Shown: one piece after another, positions 20,995 to 29,367 of the stretch
How positions within the stretch are numbered: position 1 is the stretch's first letter
Layout of the letters: every line of letters begins with the position of its first letter
DNA from: CAINVV01 sp038323575
GTDB lineage: Bacteria; Bacteroidota; Bacteroidia; Bacteroidales; Prolixibacteraceae
Assembly: GCA_038323575.1 (NCBI GenBank)
Contig: JBBQHB010000068.1
Location: 1 to 29,367 of the forward strand
Direction: 5' to 3'
DNA: 29,367 bases
Translations under genes and position numbers: made by a program
The notes under the pieces: generated by a model
The model's database searches: none
Seen by the model: the letters and a program-made list of their open reading frames with translations, nothing else
What the model was told of the DNA's origin: nothing

Positions 20995-23085
20995 ATGCCA
21001 AAAAAATTCGAAAGAGGGATAAAGAGCAAATACTCCCATTTGCCTAAACAGGAATTGTTGCTTATCAGGCTGTTCTATTATGCCAATCTCCTTCTTTTGG
21101 CAAGTGCTGTCATTGTACTTTTCCTGGACCTTACCAATTATTTCAACGCCACGTATGCTCCGCACGTATTGTCATTCATGGGAATATTTATTCTATTTGG
21201 CCTTTTCCTCCGGGAAGGTAAAAAAACCGCTGCATTAAATGCATTCCTGATAATTCCGGTTCCTGCTTATTTTCTGATGGTATCTTCCCGTTTTGCAATT
21301 TTCCCTCCTGAATCATCCTATAATTATGAGATCTACCTTTTCTCATCCGTATTTGTTGTTTTCCTGCTGCTGTCGGAAAAACCGCTTCAGATACTGACCT
21401 ACCTGGCTGTGACAACAGGTATGATAATTTCTCATGTGATTACTTTTGCCGGAAAAGATCTACTGTTTCAACTCAACTGGAATCAATCAAATACCTTTCA
21501 TCCGGTAGTTGTTTATCTCCTGATGGGGCTTGCAGGCTTCTTGTTTTACATGATTTCAGCGCTCAGGGAGAAAGAAAAAATCCAAAAAATCCAATCGCTC
21601 CAGGAAAATCAATCACGGATTTTTCACCAGCATTTTGAAGGGATCTTGCGGCTAACTGCCGAACGGGACGAATTAGGAGAAAAAACAGGCTATAAAATTA
21701 CCTACGCAAATCCTGCGTTTGAAGAATATTTCGAGGTACGCAACTCGGAAATTAAGGAGTCGCCAGCACATCTTTTGTTTCAAAAACTATTTCGGGGAGA
21801 AGTCGACTGGCAATCCCTGATTGACCCTGCAAAGCGCGTCAAGAAAGAGATTCTTGTTCCCCATACGGAAAAATGGTATCGCGTCAGTTGCATTCCTGTC
21901 GACAAAGACAATCTGATCTGTTTTTTCGAAAACATCACAACCATAAAAAGCACCCTTTCCGAACTGAACAACAGCAGACACCGCTACAAACTCCTGCTGG
22001 AAACCATTCCGGATATGTTTTTTGTCATTGACAACGATGGGACTTACATCGATTATGTACCCAAATCGGACAGCGGCATTGACCTGTTAGCCGGAGATAT
22101 CATTGGCAGTACGATTTTTGAAGTAGGATTTTCACCAAGAATGGTGAAGCAGGTGAGCAAGTCGATCAAAATCGTCATCGCCGAAGATACCATCGAAACC
22201 ATTGAATATGCCCTGGAAGTTAAGGGCAGAGGAACCTGTTTCTTTGAGATGAGGATGGTAAAACTCAATAGCCATGCGGTAATGGCCGTATCAAGGGATA
22301 TTTCAAAACAAAAATTTGCCGTAAAAGCCATTGAGGAGGCCAGGAAAAAAGCCGAGGAATCAGATATGCTCAAGGCTGCTTTCCTTCAAAATATTTCCCA
22401 CGAGGTGCGCACCCCTTTGAATGCCATAGTAGGATTTTCGAATGTACTGCTGACCGACGAAGTGTCCCGTCCGGAACGGCTGAACTATTTGCAAATTATC
22501 GCCAGGAACTGTCAGGTTCTGCTTCACGTTTTCAGCGATGCCATTAAACTTTCCAAGATCCAGAGCGGAATCGAGACTGTAAATAAACAGTTTTACAACC
22601 TCAACGGTTTGGTAAATGATCTGCACCGGCAGTTCATGTATGAAAAAGGGCAGTTGGAAAAAGACCACCTCAGGCTTATCCCGGTTATGGGGAACAGTCA
22701 TCCGAAATTTTCAATTGTTTGCGATGGCGGCAAAGTCAGAGACATCATGGAAAGTCTGCTGGATAATGCCGTTAAATTTACCGATGAAGGTGAAATTGAA
22801 TTCGGATACAACCAGATAGGAAATACAAGTATTGAATTTTTTGTCAGGGATACCGGAATTGGAATTGCCGATGATCATTTTATGAAAATTTTTGACCGGT
22901 TTTATCAGATTGATCTGAGAACGACCCGGAAGTACGGAGGATCAGGAATCGGACTTTCACTGGCCAATGAATTCGTTGTGATGCTGGGTGGCAAAATCAA
23001 TGTTGAATCAACGCCGGGAGTCGGTTCGCGTTTTTCATTTATACTGCACTATGACGCAGGCAGCAACCAACTGAGGATTGTATAG
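20995..23085 (+). CDS. membrane histidine kinase with two PAS-like domains
   Basis: A 696-residue sensor kinase. The first 190 residues form about six membrane helices with little outside loop, so the signal may come from within the membrane or the cytosol. Two PAS-like domains follow (about 208-320 and 328-440, the second with YKLLLETIPDMFFVIDNDGTYIDYV). The HisKA domain carries H469 in NISHEVRTPLNAIVGFSNVL. The ATPase domain (about 570-693) has DNAVKFT (N box), DTGIGI (G1), FDRFYQID (F box) and GGSGIGLSL (G2). No receiver domain and no response regulator gene lie nearby, so the partner is elsewhere. Divergent from pruA. Confidence 0.9.
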   Translation: MPKKFERGIKSKYSHLPKQELLLIRLFYYANLLLLASAVIVLFLDLTNYFNATYAPHVLSFMGIFILFGLFLREGKKTAALNAFLIIPVPAYFLMVSSRFAIFPPESSYNYEIYLFSSVFVVFLLLSEKPLQILTYLAVTTGMIISHVITFAGKDLLFQLNWNQSNTFHPVVVYLLMGLAGFLFYMISALREKEKIQKIQSLQENQSRIFHQHFEGILRLTAERDELGEKTGYKITYANPAFEEYFEVRNSEIKESPAHLLFQKLFRGEVDWQSLIDPAKRVKKEILVPHTEKWYRVSCIPVDKDNLICFFENITTIKSTLSELNNSRHRYKLLLETIPDMFFVIDNDGTYIDYVPKSDSGIDLLAGDIIGSTIFEVGFSPRMVKQVSKSIKIVIAEDTIETIEYALEVKGRGTCFFEMRMVKLNSHAVMAVSRDISKQKFAVKAIEEARKKAEESDMLKAAFLQNISHEVRTPLNAIVGFSNVLLTDEVSRPERLNYLQIIARNCQVLLHVFSDAIKLSKIQSGIETVNKQFYNLNGLVNDLHRQFMYEKGQLEKDHLRLIPVMGNSHPKFSIVCDGGKVRDIMESLLDNAVKFTDEGEIEFGYNQIGNTSIEFFVRDTGIGIADDHFMKIFDRFYQIDLRTTRKYGGSGIGLSLANEFVVMLGGKINVESTPGVGSRFSFILHYDAGSNQLRIV

Positions 23086-23176
23086 AAAAAATTGATCGCC
23101 ACACTTTTATCGATAGCGACTGTTACATGATAATAGTTTCTGCGTATCAACAGTATAATCAGAATAACACGCTGAA

Positions 23177-24553
23177 ATGAAGAATAATATAAAGAAGCTT
23201 ATCTGGCTGGTTCTCCCGGTTTTGATCCTGGTTTTTACCTGGGTCAAATGGGATACCTGGTTTTTTAATCCGCCTGAGCCCAATTACACTCCCTCATCTA
23301 TGCCGGATCAGCTACTTCTTACCTGGTCGGGCAATGCATCCGACTCCCGTGATGTAACCTGGCAGGGTGATACGATCGCCAAATCCGGCTTTCTTGAACT
23401 GACAGACAATTCAAACCCGGGTGATACCGTAAGGTACAAATCAGCATCAAGAATGATAAAAACTTCAGGCGGTGCATCCTCCTTTTTCAAGGTCGGAATG
23501 AAAAACCTCAAGCCCGGTAATACTTACCAATACCGGGTAGCAACGGAAAACCGGTGGTCGGAATGGAGCAGTTTTAAAATGGGTAACAGTGCAGACAGTC
23601 TTTATTCCTTCCTCTATTTCGGTGATGTGCAGGATTCAATTAACGGCAAAACCGGTGATGTTTTTCACCGGGCAAGTGAAAGTTCTCCCAATGCTGCTTT
23701 TATGGTCTTTATAGGGGACATCGTTGAACGGCCGCACAATGCCTACTGGGCCGAATGGTTCAGGTCAGGAGGGAAACTGTTCAGGACCATACCTGTTATT
23801 GCTACCCCCGGGAACCATGAATTTTACAAGGGGATCATTCAAAAACTGGACGATCGTTGGAGTGCACATTTTTCGATCCCTCAAAACGGTCCTGCCAATT
23901 TTTTGGGCAGCGCCTGTTACTGGGATTATCAAAACACGCGGTTCATAAGCCTCGACAGCAACGGCATACAGGGTATCCCTTCTGCGCTCGAACAACGGAG
24001 ATGGTTAAAATCCGTTTTGGACAACACCCGCCAAAAATGGATTGTTGTGATCATGCACCATTCACTCTACTCAACGACCAGCGGCCACGACTATTTTTAC
24101 CTGCGCACTTTGTTTAAGCCCCTTTTCGATCAGTACCATGTGGATCTCGTACTCTCCGGACACGATCATGTTTACGGAAGGGCAGCGCATATTCCCAATG
24201 ATGTTTTCAAAGGCGAACAGGGGCCTGTTTATGTTGTATCCCATACAAGTCCGAAATTTTACGACATCGGTTTTTCCAAGAAAATGGACAAAATGGCCAC
24301 CAACACCGCCATGTACCAACTGTTCGATGTTACCGGAGATTCCATCAGGTTCCGCGCCTATACCTTTGACGGCACCTTTTTTGACGGTTTTACCCTCAGG
24401 AAAGATGCTGCCGGAAATAAAACAATTACTGAAAACAATCTGCCAATCAACGGGGATTATCTCAATCCTTCAGAGCGGTTTATCCGGAAAAGTTCAAAAA
24501 AAGAGCTTGAGCAGTTTTACCGTGACAGGGAAGAGTGGGAAAAACCCAAATAA
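23177..24553 (+). CDS. purple acid phosphatase-like metallophosphoesterase
   Basis: A 458-residue enzyme, anchored by an N-terminal helix (about 7-25) with the rest outside the cytoplasm. An Ig/FN3-like domain (about 38-135, ending YQYRVATENRWSEWSSF) precedes the metal domain (about 145-365) with FGDVQDS, FIGDIVE, TPGNHEF, VIMHHSLYS and SGHDHVYGRA, the order of purple acid phosphatases. The second motif reads GDIVE where many family members have GDxxY. Phosphate release from organic esters is likely; the substrate is unknown. A sequence related to a histidine kinase end starts in frame right after its stop codon. Confidence 0.85.
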   Translation: MKNNIKKLIWLVLPVLILVFTWVKWDTWFFNPPEPNYTPSSMPDQLLLTWSGNASDSRDVTWQGDTIAKSGFLELTDNSNPGDTVRYKSASRMIKTSGGASSFFKVGMKNLKPGNTYQYRVATENRWSEWSSFKMGNSADSLYSFLYFGDVQDSINGKTGDVFHRASESSPNAAFMVFIGDIVERPHNAYWAEWFRSGGKLFRTIPVIATPGNHEFYKGIIQKLDDRWSAHFSIPQNGPANFLGSACYWDYQNTRFISLDSNGIQGIPSALEQRRWLKSVLDNTRQKWIVVIMHHSLYSTTSGHDYFYLRTLFKPLFDQYHVDLVLSGHDHVYGRAAHIPNDVFKGEQGPVYVVSHTSPKFYDIGFSKKMDKMATNTAMYQLFDVTGDSIRFRAYTFDGTFFDGFTLRKDAAGNKTITENNLPINGDYLNPSERFIRKSSKKELEQFYRDREEWEKPK

Positions 24554-24556
24554 ACA

Positions 24557-24664
24557 TTCGATCGGTTCTACCAGATCGACCAGCGAGTTAAGTGGATCTA
24601 TGGAGGATCATGGATCGGCCTTTCATTGGCCAATGATTTTGCCTTAATGATGGGAAACAAAATC
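24557..24664 (+). pseudogene. histidine kinase C-terminal remnant
   Basis: In the frame that continues past the phosphatase stop codon, 36 codons encode FDRFYQID, then YGGS, IGLSLAN and MGNKI. By my alignment 25 of 36 residues equal the F box to G2 box region of the kinase at 20995-23085, with no gap. The G2 box reads GGSWIGL, with tryptophan in place of glycine. Nothing upstream or downstream continues the kinase. Many synonymous differences from the intact gene argue against a recent duplication. It lies just past the end of the convergent FkbM gene. Confidence 0.75.
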
Positions 24665-24667
24665 CTT

Positions 24668-25555
24668 TCAGGCATTTTTGACTGCCCTGATCAATCCTCT
24701 GCGCAGAAACGGCGCTTCTATTTTCTTATCATGGTAAAGAAACATAAAACCATCTGAATGATTCGTTTCAAATCCATTTCCTGAAAGTATCTCTTTGAAT
24801 ACACGCTCATCTTCCTGTTTGTGGTAGGTACAGATAGCAACTTTCAATTGTTTATGCTCCTGAAAGATTCTTTTGCATCCATTAAGCAATTGATACTCTG
24901 CCCCTTCTACATCAATTTTTAAAAATGATACTTTTTCGCCTACCGGGATAAAATCGTCAAGTGTTGTACATTCCGAATTGGTTACATCTCCGACAAATTT
25001 ATTGACAATCAATATTTTACTCTTCCATGGCTCAAAAGTGGCGTTCAAAGCCTCGATCCAATCGTTGTTGCTTTCAAAAAGGATGATCCGGGATGCTTTT
25101 TCAACAACACTTAAGGCAAAATTTCCTTCTGCTGCCCCAATGTCAAGGATAACATCTCCCTCTTCAACTTTAAAAGTATCATTTTCGTAACAGTGCGGAC
25201 ATCGTTTATCCTGTTCTTTCAGCAATCCGTTAAACGTCTTTCTGATTCGGTTTTTGCTCCATTTTTTCTTGAAATACAGTTTTTTCCCGTCCAAAAAAAC
25301 ATAGCGTAACCCCTTCTCCCTGTCCTCATGAACCTCAATTTCACTTGCTACATATTGATCATTAAAATCATAAGGAAAAACAGTTATTGGTTTAGTTCTC
25401 AGGTATTTTAGTACAGTTTCAATTTCTTCGGACGGAGGCTCGGCCAGGTTATTGTAATAATCCAGGATGGAGGCCCGCATCACTTTGGCCAGTATCTTCT
25501 TGCCTATAAACTTTGGAACTATCGCCCTGAAAACCCGTGAAGTATAAATATTCAT
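24668..25555 (-). CDS. FkbM family methyltransferase
   Basis: A SAM-dependent O-methyltransferase of 295 residues. The N-terminal part (1-120) is not conserved in a way I recognise and includes a basic stretch KLYFKKKWSKNRIRK. The SAM fold begins with VILDIGAAEGNFALSVV (about 133-149) and continues with IILFESNNDWIEAL, TLDDFIPVG and the hallmark SFLKIDVEGAEYQLLNGCKRI (about 209-229). Such enzymes methylate sugars of polysaccharides and other products. It is divergent from the polysaccharide genes at its right, so modification of that glycan is plausible but unproven. Confidence 0.85.
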   Translation of the reverse strand: MNIYTSRVFRAIVPKFIGKKILAKVMRASILDYYNNLAEPPSEEIETVLKYLRTKPITVFPYDFNDQYVASEIEVHEDREKGLRYVFLDGKKLYFKKKWSKNRIRKTFNGLLKEQDKRCPHCYENDTFKVEEGDVILDIGAAEGNFALSVVEKASRIILFESNNDWIEALNATFEPWKSKILIVNKFVGDVTNSECTTLDDFIPVGEKVSFLKIDVEGAEYQLLNGCKRIFQEHKQLKVAICTYHKQEDERVFKEILSGNGFETNHSDGFMFLYHDKKIEAPFLRRGLIRAVKNA

Positions 25556-25581
25556 AGCCGGAAATATTCAATTATAGTTTG

Positions 25582-25589
25582 CAAATGTA
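25582..25589 (-). promoter_or_regulatory. -7 box of the FkbM gene
   Basis: The minus strand reads TACATTTG, 26 bases before the start codon at 25555. No TTG at a good -33 distance. Confidence 0.4.
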
Positions 25590-25728
25590 GACAGCTAAAT
25601 TCTACCGGCGAAAATAGGGCAAATATCCTGAGAAAACGCTCCGTTTAAATATATTATTATCTGCATGCTTCAAAAAATTTCTGCATTATTTTAACTATTT
25701 TGCGATGAAATGAAAAAGACCAATAACT

Positions 25729-26832
25729 ATGGATATCAAATACCCTGTTTATAAACCTTCATTGAGAGGAAATGAATTAAGGTATGTCACGGAATGTATA
25801 GAATCAACATGGATATCATCCAAAGGAAAATTCACCGAGATTTTTGAGAAAAGATTTGCCGGTTATATCAACGCTGACTATGCAACATCTGTATGCAACG
25901 GTACGGTTGCATTGCACCTGGCGCTTCTTGTCCTGGATATCAAACAGGGTGATGAGGTCATTGTTCCCACATTTACCTATGTAGCCTCCGTAAATGCTGT
26001 AATGTATGTCGGGGCAACTCCTGTTTTTGTGGATTCGCTGCCAAATACCTGGCAAATGGATCCTGCAGATGTTGAACGGAAAATCACAAAAAAAACGAAA
26101 GCGATACTGGCACCACACATTTACGGCCATCCCTGTGAGATGGAAACTTTGCTTGAAATTTGCCGCAGGAATAATCTTTTGTTGGTTGAAGATTGTGCCG
26201 AAGCGATTGGAAGCAAATACAATAACAAGCATTTAGGCACCTTTGGTGATATTGCAGCTTTTAGCTTTTTCGGTAACAAAACAATTACGACAGGAGAAGG
26301 CGGAATGTTGACCTCAAATTCCAAAGCGTTAATCGACCGTGCCAAAAAATTGAAAAACCAGGGGCTTTCCGATATCGAATACTGGCATGACACTGTTGGA
26401 TACAATTACAGGATGACCAACATTTGTGCTGCCCTGGGTGTTGCGCAATTAGAGCGGATAGATGAAATTATCGCAGCCAAACTCCGGATAGCATCCGTCT
26501 ATAAAAAAGCATTCGAAAATACGGAAATAATATTCCATGGACAGGCCGGCAATGTGTTGAATTCCTACTGGATGTGTTCTGTGTTGATCCCTGCAGCAGA
26601 ACAGCGGAATGATTTAAGAGCCTTTCTTCGCCTGTCCGGCATTGAGACCCGCCCGCTGTTTCCTCCTGTGCATTCCATGCCCATGTATGCGAATTATACA
26701 AAGGACAATTTTCCTGTTGCAGCCGATATCAGCTCACGCGGGATCAATCTGCCCAGTTATCCCGATTTGAGTGATGATGAGGTTAATTTCATTGCGAAAC
26801 AAGTTGTTAAATTCATTAATGGAAATGAATAA
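25729..26832 (+). CDS. per: DegT/DnrJ/EryC1 aminotransferase, likely GDP-perosamine synthase
   Basis: A PLP-dependent sugar aminotransferase of 367 residues. The PLP lysine is K184 in FSFFGNKTITTGEGG; VCNGTVALHLAL (55-66), VPTFTYVASVNAVMYVGATPVFVD and VEDCAEAIGSKY complete the family core. The wording of these motifs (YPVYKPSLRGNE at the start, ESTWISSKGKF, SYWMCSVLIP) is close to what I recall of perosamine synthases (RfbE/Per), which turn GDP-4-keto-6-deoxymannose into GDP-perosamine. The gmd gene two places downstream makes exactly that substrate, which supports the call. The end overlaps the start of the glycosyltransferase gene. Another 4-amino sugar product cannot be excluded. Confidence 0.8.
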   Translation: MDIKYPVYKPSLRGNELRYVTECIESTWISSKGKFTEIFEKRFAGYINADYATSVCNGTVALHLALLVLDIKQGDEVIVPTFTYVASVNAVMYVGATPVFVDSLPNTWQMDPADVERKITKKTKAILAPHIYGHPCEMETLLEICRRNNLLLVEDCAEAIGSKYNNKHLGTFGDIAAFSFFGNKTITTGEGGMLTSNSKALIDRAKKLKNQGLSDIEYWHDTVGYNYRMTNICAALGVAQLERIDEIIAAKLRIASVYKKAFENTEIIFHGQAGNVLNSYWMCSVLIPAAEQRNDLRAFLRLSGIETRPLFPPVHSMPMYANYTKDNFPVAADISSRGINLPSYPDLSDDEVNFIAKQVVKFINGNE

Positions 26833-27898
26833 ATTGTCTGTTTTGATCGATCTGGACCGGTTAAAAGATTTAAACACAGGTTTGGGGCAGGTCGCCGAGT
26901 TTTTTGGGGACGAAATAAGCAAAGCCGAGGACAACAGGTTCAGATTCACGCTGCTGGTTCCCGAAAAATTTAAAGGATATTTTGGTAACCTTGTTGATTA
27001 TGAAGTAGTATCTTTAAAGCGCCGGTATTTTCCTTCGTTATGCAGGAAGTTTGATTTGTGGTACACCATTCACCAGGATTCAGCCTATTTCCCATCGGAT
27101 TTTAGCACCCCATACATACTGACAATCAACGATTTAAATTTTCTTGGAGAAAAATCACCAGCGAAAGCAAAAACCCGGTTACAAAAACTGCAAAAAAAGG
27201 CAGATCGGGCAACTGCCATCACTGTGATATCAAAATTTACGGAAGGTGTGGTCAGGGAGCATCTGAATGTTGGTGAAATTCCGATTCATGTGATCTATTG
27301 CGGCGTTAAAGTGAAAACCTTTGCGCATGCCGGTAAGCCTGCATTCGCGCCGGAAGGAGACCTGCTTTTCTCGGTTGGAGTAGTCCAGATGAAGAAAAAT
27401 TACCAGGTACTGATCGGATTCATGCAGAACCTGCCGGATAAGTATAAACTAATTATTGCAGGAAATAAATCGTCCGCCTATGCAGGTGAATTGCAGCAAA
27501 AGATTGACTCAATGGGATTGCACGACCGGATATTGCTGCCCGGAATCATTTCGGAAGAAGATAAATTCTGGATGTACAACAATTGCAAAGCGGTTCTTTT
27601 CCCTTCAAGGTTTGAAGGAATGGGATTCCCACCCGTTGAGGCAATGCGGTTCGGTAAACCGGTATTTGCCTCCACTTATTCTTCGATTCCGGAAGTAAGT
27701 GAAAATCATGCCTATTACTGGGAAAATTTTGAGCCGGGTGGGATGGCACGTTATTTTCAAGAAAAGATTGAAGCGTTTTACAAAGATACCACCCTCCCAG
27801 GGCAACTGAAGAAACATTCCATGAAATTTACCTGGGAGGAAAACCTGAAAGCCTATCTGAAACTTTTTAGCGAAATATTAGGGAGAATTGAAAAATGA
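26825..27898 (+). CDS. glycosyltransferase, GT4-like (GT-B)
   Basis: A 357-residue cytosolic enzyme expected to add a sugar to the growing lipid-linked glycan. It begins VLIDLDRLKDLNTGLGQVAEFF, a first-domain glycine loop, has TAITVISKFTEGVV in the middle and the nucleotide-sugar domain with LLFSVGVVQMKKNY, LPGIISEEDKFWMYNNCKAVLFPS and the EGMGFPPVE motif (E-x7-E). ATG 26825 lies within the last codons of the preceding gene; ATG 26819 is two codons earlier and equally possible. It overlaps gmd by four bases. Donor and acceptor are unknown, though GDP sugars are made by its neighbours. Confidence 0.85.
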   Translation: MNKLSVLIDLDRLKDLNTGLGQVAEFFGDEISKAEDNRFRFTLLVPEKFKGYFGNLVDYEVVSLKRRYFPSLCRKFDLWYTIHQDSAYFPSDFSTPYILTINDLNFLGEKSPAKAKTRLQKLQKKADRATAITVISKFTEGVVREHLNVGEIPIHVIYCGVKVKTFAHAGKPAFAPEGDLLFSVGVVQMKKNYQVLIGFMQNLPDKYKLIIAGNKSSAYAGELQQKIDSMGLHDRILLPGIISEEDKFWMYNNCKAVLFPSRFEGMGFPPVEAMRFGKPVFASTYSSIPEVSENHAYYWENFEPGGMARYFQEKIEAFYKDTTLPGQLKKHSMKFTWEENLKAYLKLFSEILGRIEK

Positions 27899-28971
27899 AA
27901 AATGAAAAAAAAACAGCGCTGATAACGGGCATCACCGGTCAGGACGGATCCTACCTTGCTGAATTTCTGATTAACAAAGGATACGATGTGCATGGGATTG
28001 TTCGTCGTGCATCCCAGTTCAACAGGTCAAGGATTGAACATCTCTACATTGAAGAGCTGATTGAGGATATGCAGCTAAAGAACAGACTGACGCTTCACTA
28101 CGGCGATATGACCGATTCAAGTTCACTGGTTCGTATCATCCAACTGGTGCAACCCGACGAAATATATAATCTTGCCGCCCAGTCGCATGTCAAAGTCTCC
28201 TTTGATGTGCCGGAATATACCGCGGAAACCGATGCCATCGGGACACTGCGGATACTGGAGGCTGTGCGCATTCTTCAGCTGGAACAAAAAATCCGCATCT
28301 ACCAGGCTTCAACTTCAGAGCTTTTCGGATTGGTACAGGAAACACCTCAAACGGAAAAAACGCCTTTTTATCCGCGTTCGCCTTATGGTATTTCCAAGCA
28401 GTTCGCCTTCTGGATGACCAAAAACTACCGAGAAGCGTATGGCATGTATGCTGTCAACGGGATACTTTTTAACCACGAAAGTGAACGCAGGGGCGAGAAC
28501 TTCGTTACGCGAAAAATAACATTGGCCGCAGCCCGGATTGCAACCGGCAAACAGAAAGTATTGTACCTCGGAAACCTCAATGCCTTAAGGGATTGGGGCT
28601 ATGCCAAAGATTACGTGGAATGTATGTGGTTGATGCTTCAGCATCCTGTCCCTGAAGATTTTGTTATTGCTACCGGAGAAATGCATTCGGTCAGGGAATT
28701 TTGTACGCTGGCTTTTGAAGCGGCAGGGATAGAAATTGAATTCCGGGGCACCGGTGCAGCGGAGAAAGGTATTTGTAAAAAGACCGGAAATGTTATCATC
28801 CAGATTGATCCGAATTATTACAGGCCTACTGAAGTCGACCTGCTTTGCGGAGACCCTTCCAAGGCCCAAAAATTGTTGGGATGGAATCCAAAAATGACAA
28901 AATTCCGGGATTTGATCAAAATAATGGTCGACGCCGATTTTGAATACATCAAAAAAATACGGGCCATTTGA
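27895..28971 (+). CDS. gmd: GDP-mannose 4,6-dehydratase
   Basis: Converts GDP-mannose to GDP-4-keto-6-deoxymannose with bound NADP. The 358-residue extended short-chain dehydrogenase shows the nucleotide loop GITGQDGSYLAEFL (12-25), RRASQFNRSRIEHLY, NLAAQSHVKVSF, the catalytic STSELFG and the YxxxK pair in YPRSPYGISKQ, then FNHESERRGENFVTRKI, all typical of Gmd. No fucose synthase gene follows in the window, while an aminotransferase lies upstream, so the product is probably used for perosamine. The start overlaps the glycosyltransferase end by four bases. Confidence 0.94.
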   Translation: MKNEKKTALITGITGQDGSYLAEFLINKGYDVHGIVRRASQFNRSRIEHLYIEELIEDMQLKNRLTLHYGDMTDSSSLVRIIQLVQPDEIYNLAAQSHVKVSFDVPEYTAETDAIGTLRILEAVRILQLEQKIRIYQASTSELFGLVQETPQTEKTPFYPRSPYGISKQFAFWMTKNYREAYGMYAVNGILFNHESERRGENFVTRKITLAAARIATGKQKVLYLGNLNALRDWGYAKDYVECMWLMLQHPVPEDFVIATGEMHSVREFCTLAFEAAGIEIEFRGTGAAEKGICKKTGNVIIQIDPNYYRPTEVDLLCGDPSKAQKLLGWNPKMTKFRDLIKIMVDADFEYIKKIRAI

Positions 28972-28987
28972 GGAAATAAAAAAAATA

Positions 28988-29019
28988 GTGGAGGATATAT
29001 CTCCGCAATTTTTAATTTT
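28988..29019 (+). terminator. possible terminator after gmd
   Basis: GTGGAG (28988-28993), seven-base loop, CTCCGC (29001-29006) with one G-U pair, then AATTTTTAATTTT. The stem is short. If active it would only weaken transcription into the next glycosyltransferase gene, which shows no promoter box of its own. Confidence 0.4.
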
Positions 29020-29050
29020 ACCCCCGTTCCAACCAAATTAACTAAAACAT

Positions 29051-29367
29051 ATGATTATTGGATTTGAAGCCAAGAGGTTATTTCAGAACTTCTCCGGGCT
29101 TGGCAACAACAGCCGGAATACGGTAAATCTGTTATCGAAGTATTATCCTGATAACAAATATGTACTGTTTGCGCCAATACTGACGGATCTCTATACATTG
29201 CCGGCTGGCGTTGAAGTAATTACTCCGGAAACTGGTTTTTCTAAACGGTTCAGGCCATACTGGCGTCTGTACAAAGTATCCGGATTACTGAAGCACTATA
29301 AAATAGATATTTACCACGGGCTTAGCAATGTGCTCCCCTGGGGCCTTAAAAAATCCGGGATACCATC
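29051..29367 (+). CDS. glycosyltransferase, N-terminal part, cut by window end
   Basis: Open from ATG 29051 to the window end, 105 codons, with no stop. It begins MIIGFEAKRLFQNFSGLGNN, followed by SRNTVNLLSKYYPDNKYVLFAP and, near the edge, IDIYHGLSNVLPWGL. This is the first-domain pattern of GT4-type mannosyltransferases (the usual form being GFDAKR...SGLGNYSRNL). It continues the polysaccharide locus on the same strand. The catalytic second domain lies outside the window. Confidence 0.75.
   Translation, partial: MIIGFEAKRLFQNFSGLGNNSRNTVNLLSKYYPDNKYVLFAPILTDLYTLPAGVEVITPETGFSKRFRPYWRLYKVSGLLKHYKIDIYHGLSNVLPWGLKKSGIP

Noticed and set aside
23857..24647. Plus-strand frames overlapping the phosphatase, including 169 codons at 24138
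   Set aside because: They are out of frame with a well-supported gene, show no family motifs, and the last one is not in the frame of the histidine kinase remnant.

Overview
The window looks like a chromosomal piece of a Bacteroidota bacterium, probably a free-living or environmental Bacteroidales/Marinilabiliales relative. The clues are TAnnTTTG-type -7 promoter boxes in front of many genes, RibBA fused as one enzyme, and lineage-typical small proteins (START-like protein, DUF5522 protein, the short AMP nucleosidase next to holA, an HsdR_N protein). No rRNA gene is present. Taxonomy below phylum level is a guess.

Layout. (1) 420-3005: a membrane-spanning regulator with an outside kelch-type sensor and an inside SARP-like DNA-binding domain. 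(2) 3081-5663: an AT-rich accessory patch. It holds a zeta-kinase/DUF4143 chimera, a small membrane protein, an orphan coiled-coil/winged-helix protein, a possible structured RNA, one tRNA-Met(CAT)-like gene and four broken copies of the 3' or 5' part of that kind of tRNA, all on the minus strand. I read it as the scar of repeated integration at a tRNA gene, with no integrase left. (3) 5839-20828: housekeeping genes: START-like protein, LptF/G permease, RibBA, DUF5522, Fmt, a LysM glucosaminidase, cytidine deaminase, a Spy-like secreted protein, RecR, a GNAT acetyltransferase, an HsdR_N protein, AMP nucleosidase, HolA, rhomboid protease, a class IV aminotransferase-like protein, YqgE, FtsB/DivIC and PruA. 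(4) 20995-24664: a two-PAS histidine kinase, a purple-acid-phosphatase-like enzyme and a leftover piece of another histidine kinase. (5) 24668-29367: a surface polysaccharide locus with an FkbM methyltransferase, a perosamine-synthase-like aminotransferase, glycosyltransferase, GDP-mannose 4,6-dehydratase and a second glycosyltransferase cut by the window edge. Gmd plus the aminotransferase would make GDP-perosamine.

The most unusual material is not protein-coding. Two related intergenic elements (13631-14019 and 17851-18171) each sit between converging genes and are bounded by inverted arrays of the heptamer AGGATAA. The cores are alike, end in short imperfect inverted repeats, and the arrays put a stop codon in every frame into each incoming gene. 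Further 7-8 base tandem arrays of unrelated sequence begin at or near the stop codons of cdd and ribBA. Together with the tRNA-derived array in the accessory patch, these are the best candidates for something undescribed.

All functional calls come from reading the sequence and recalled family knowledge; no database search, folding or alignment program was run.
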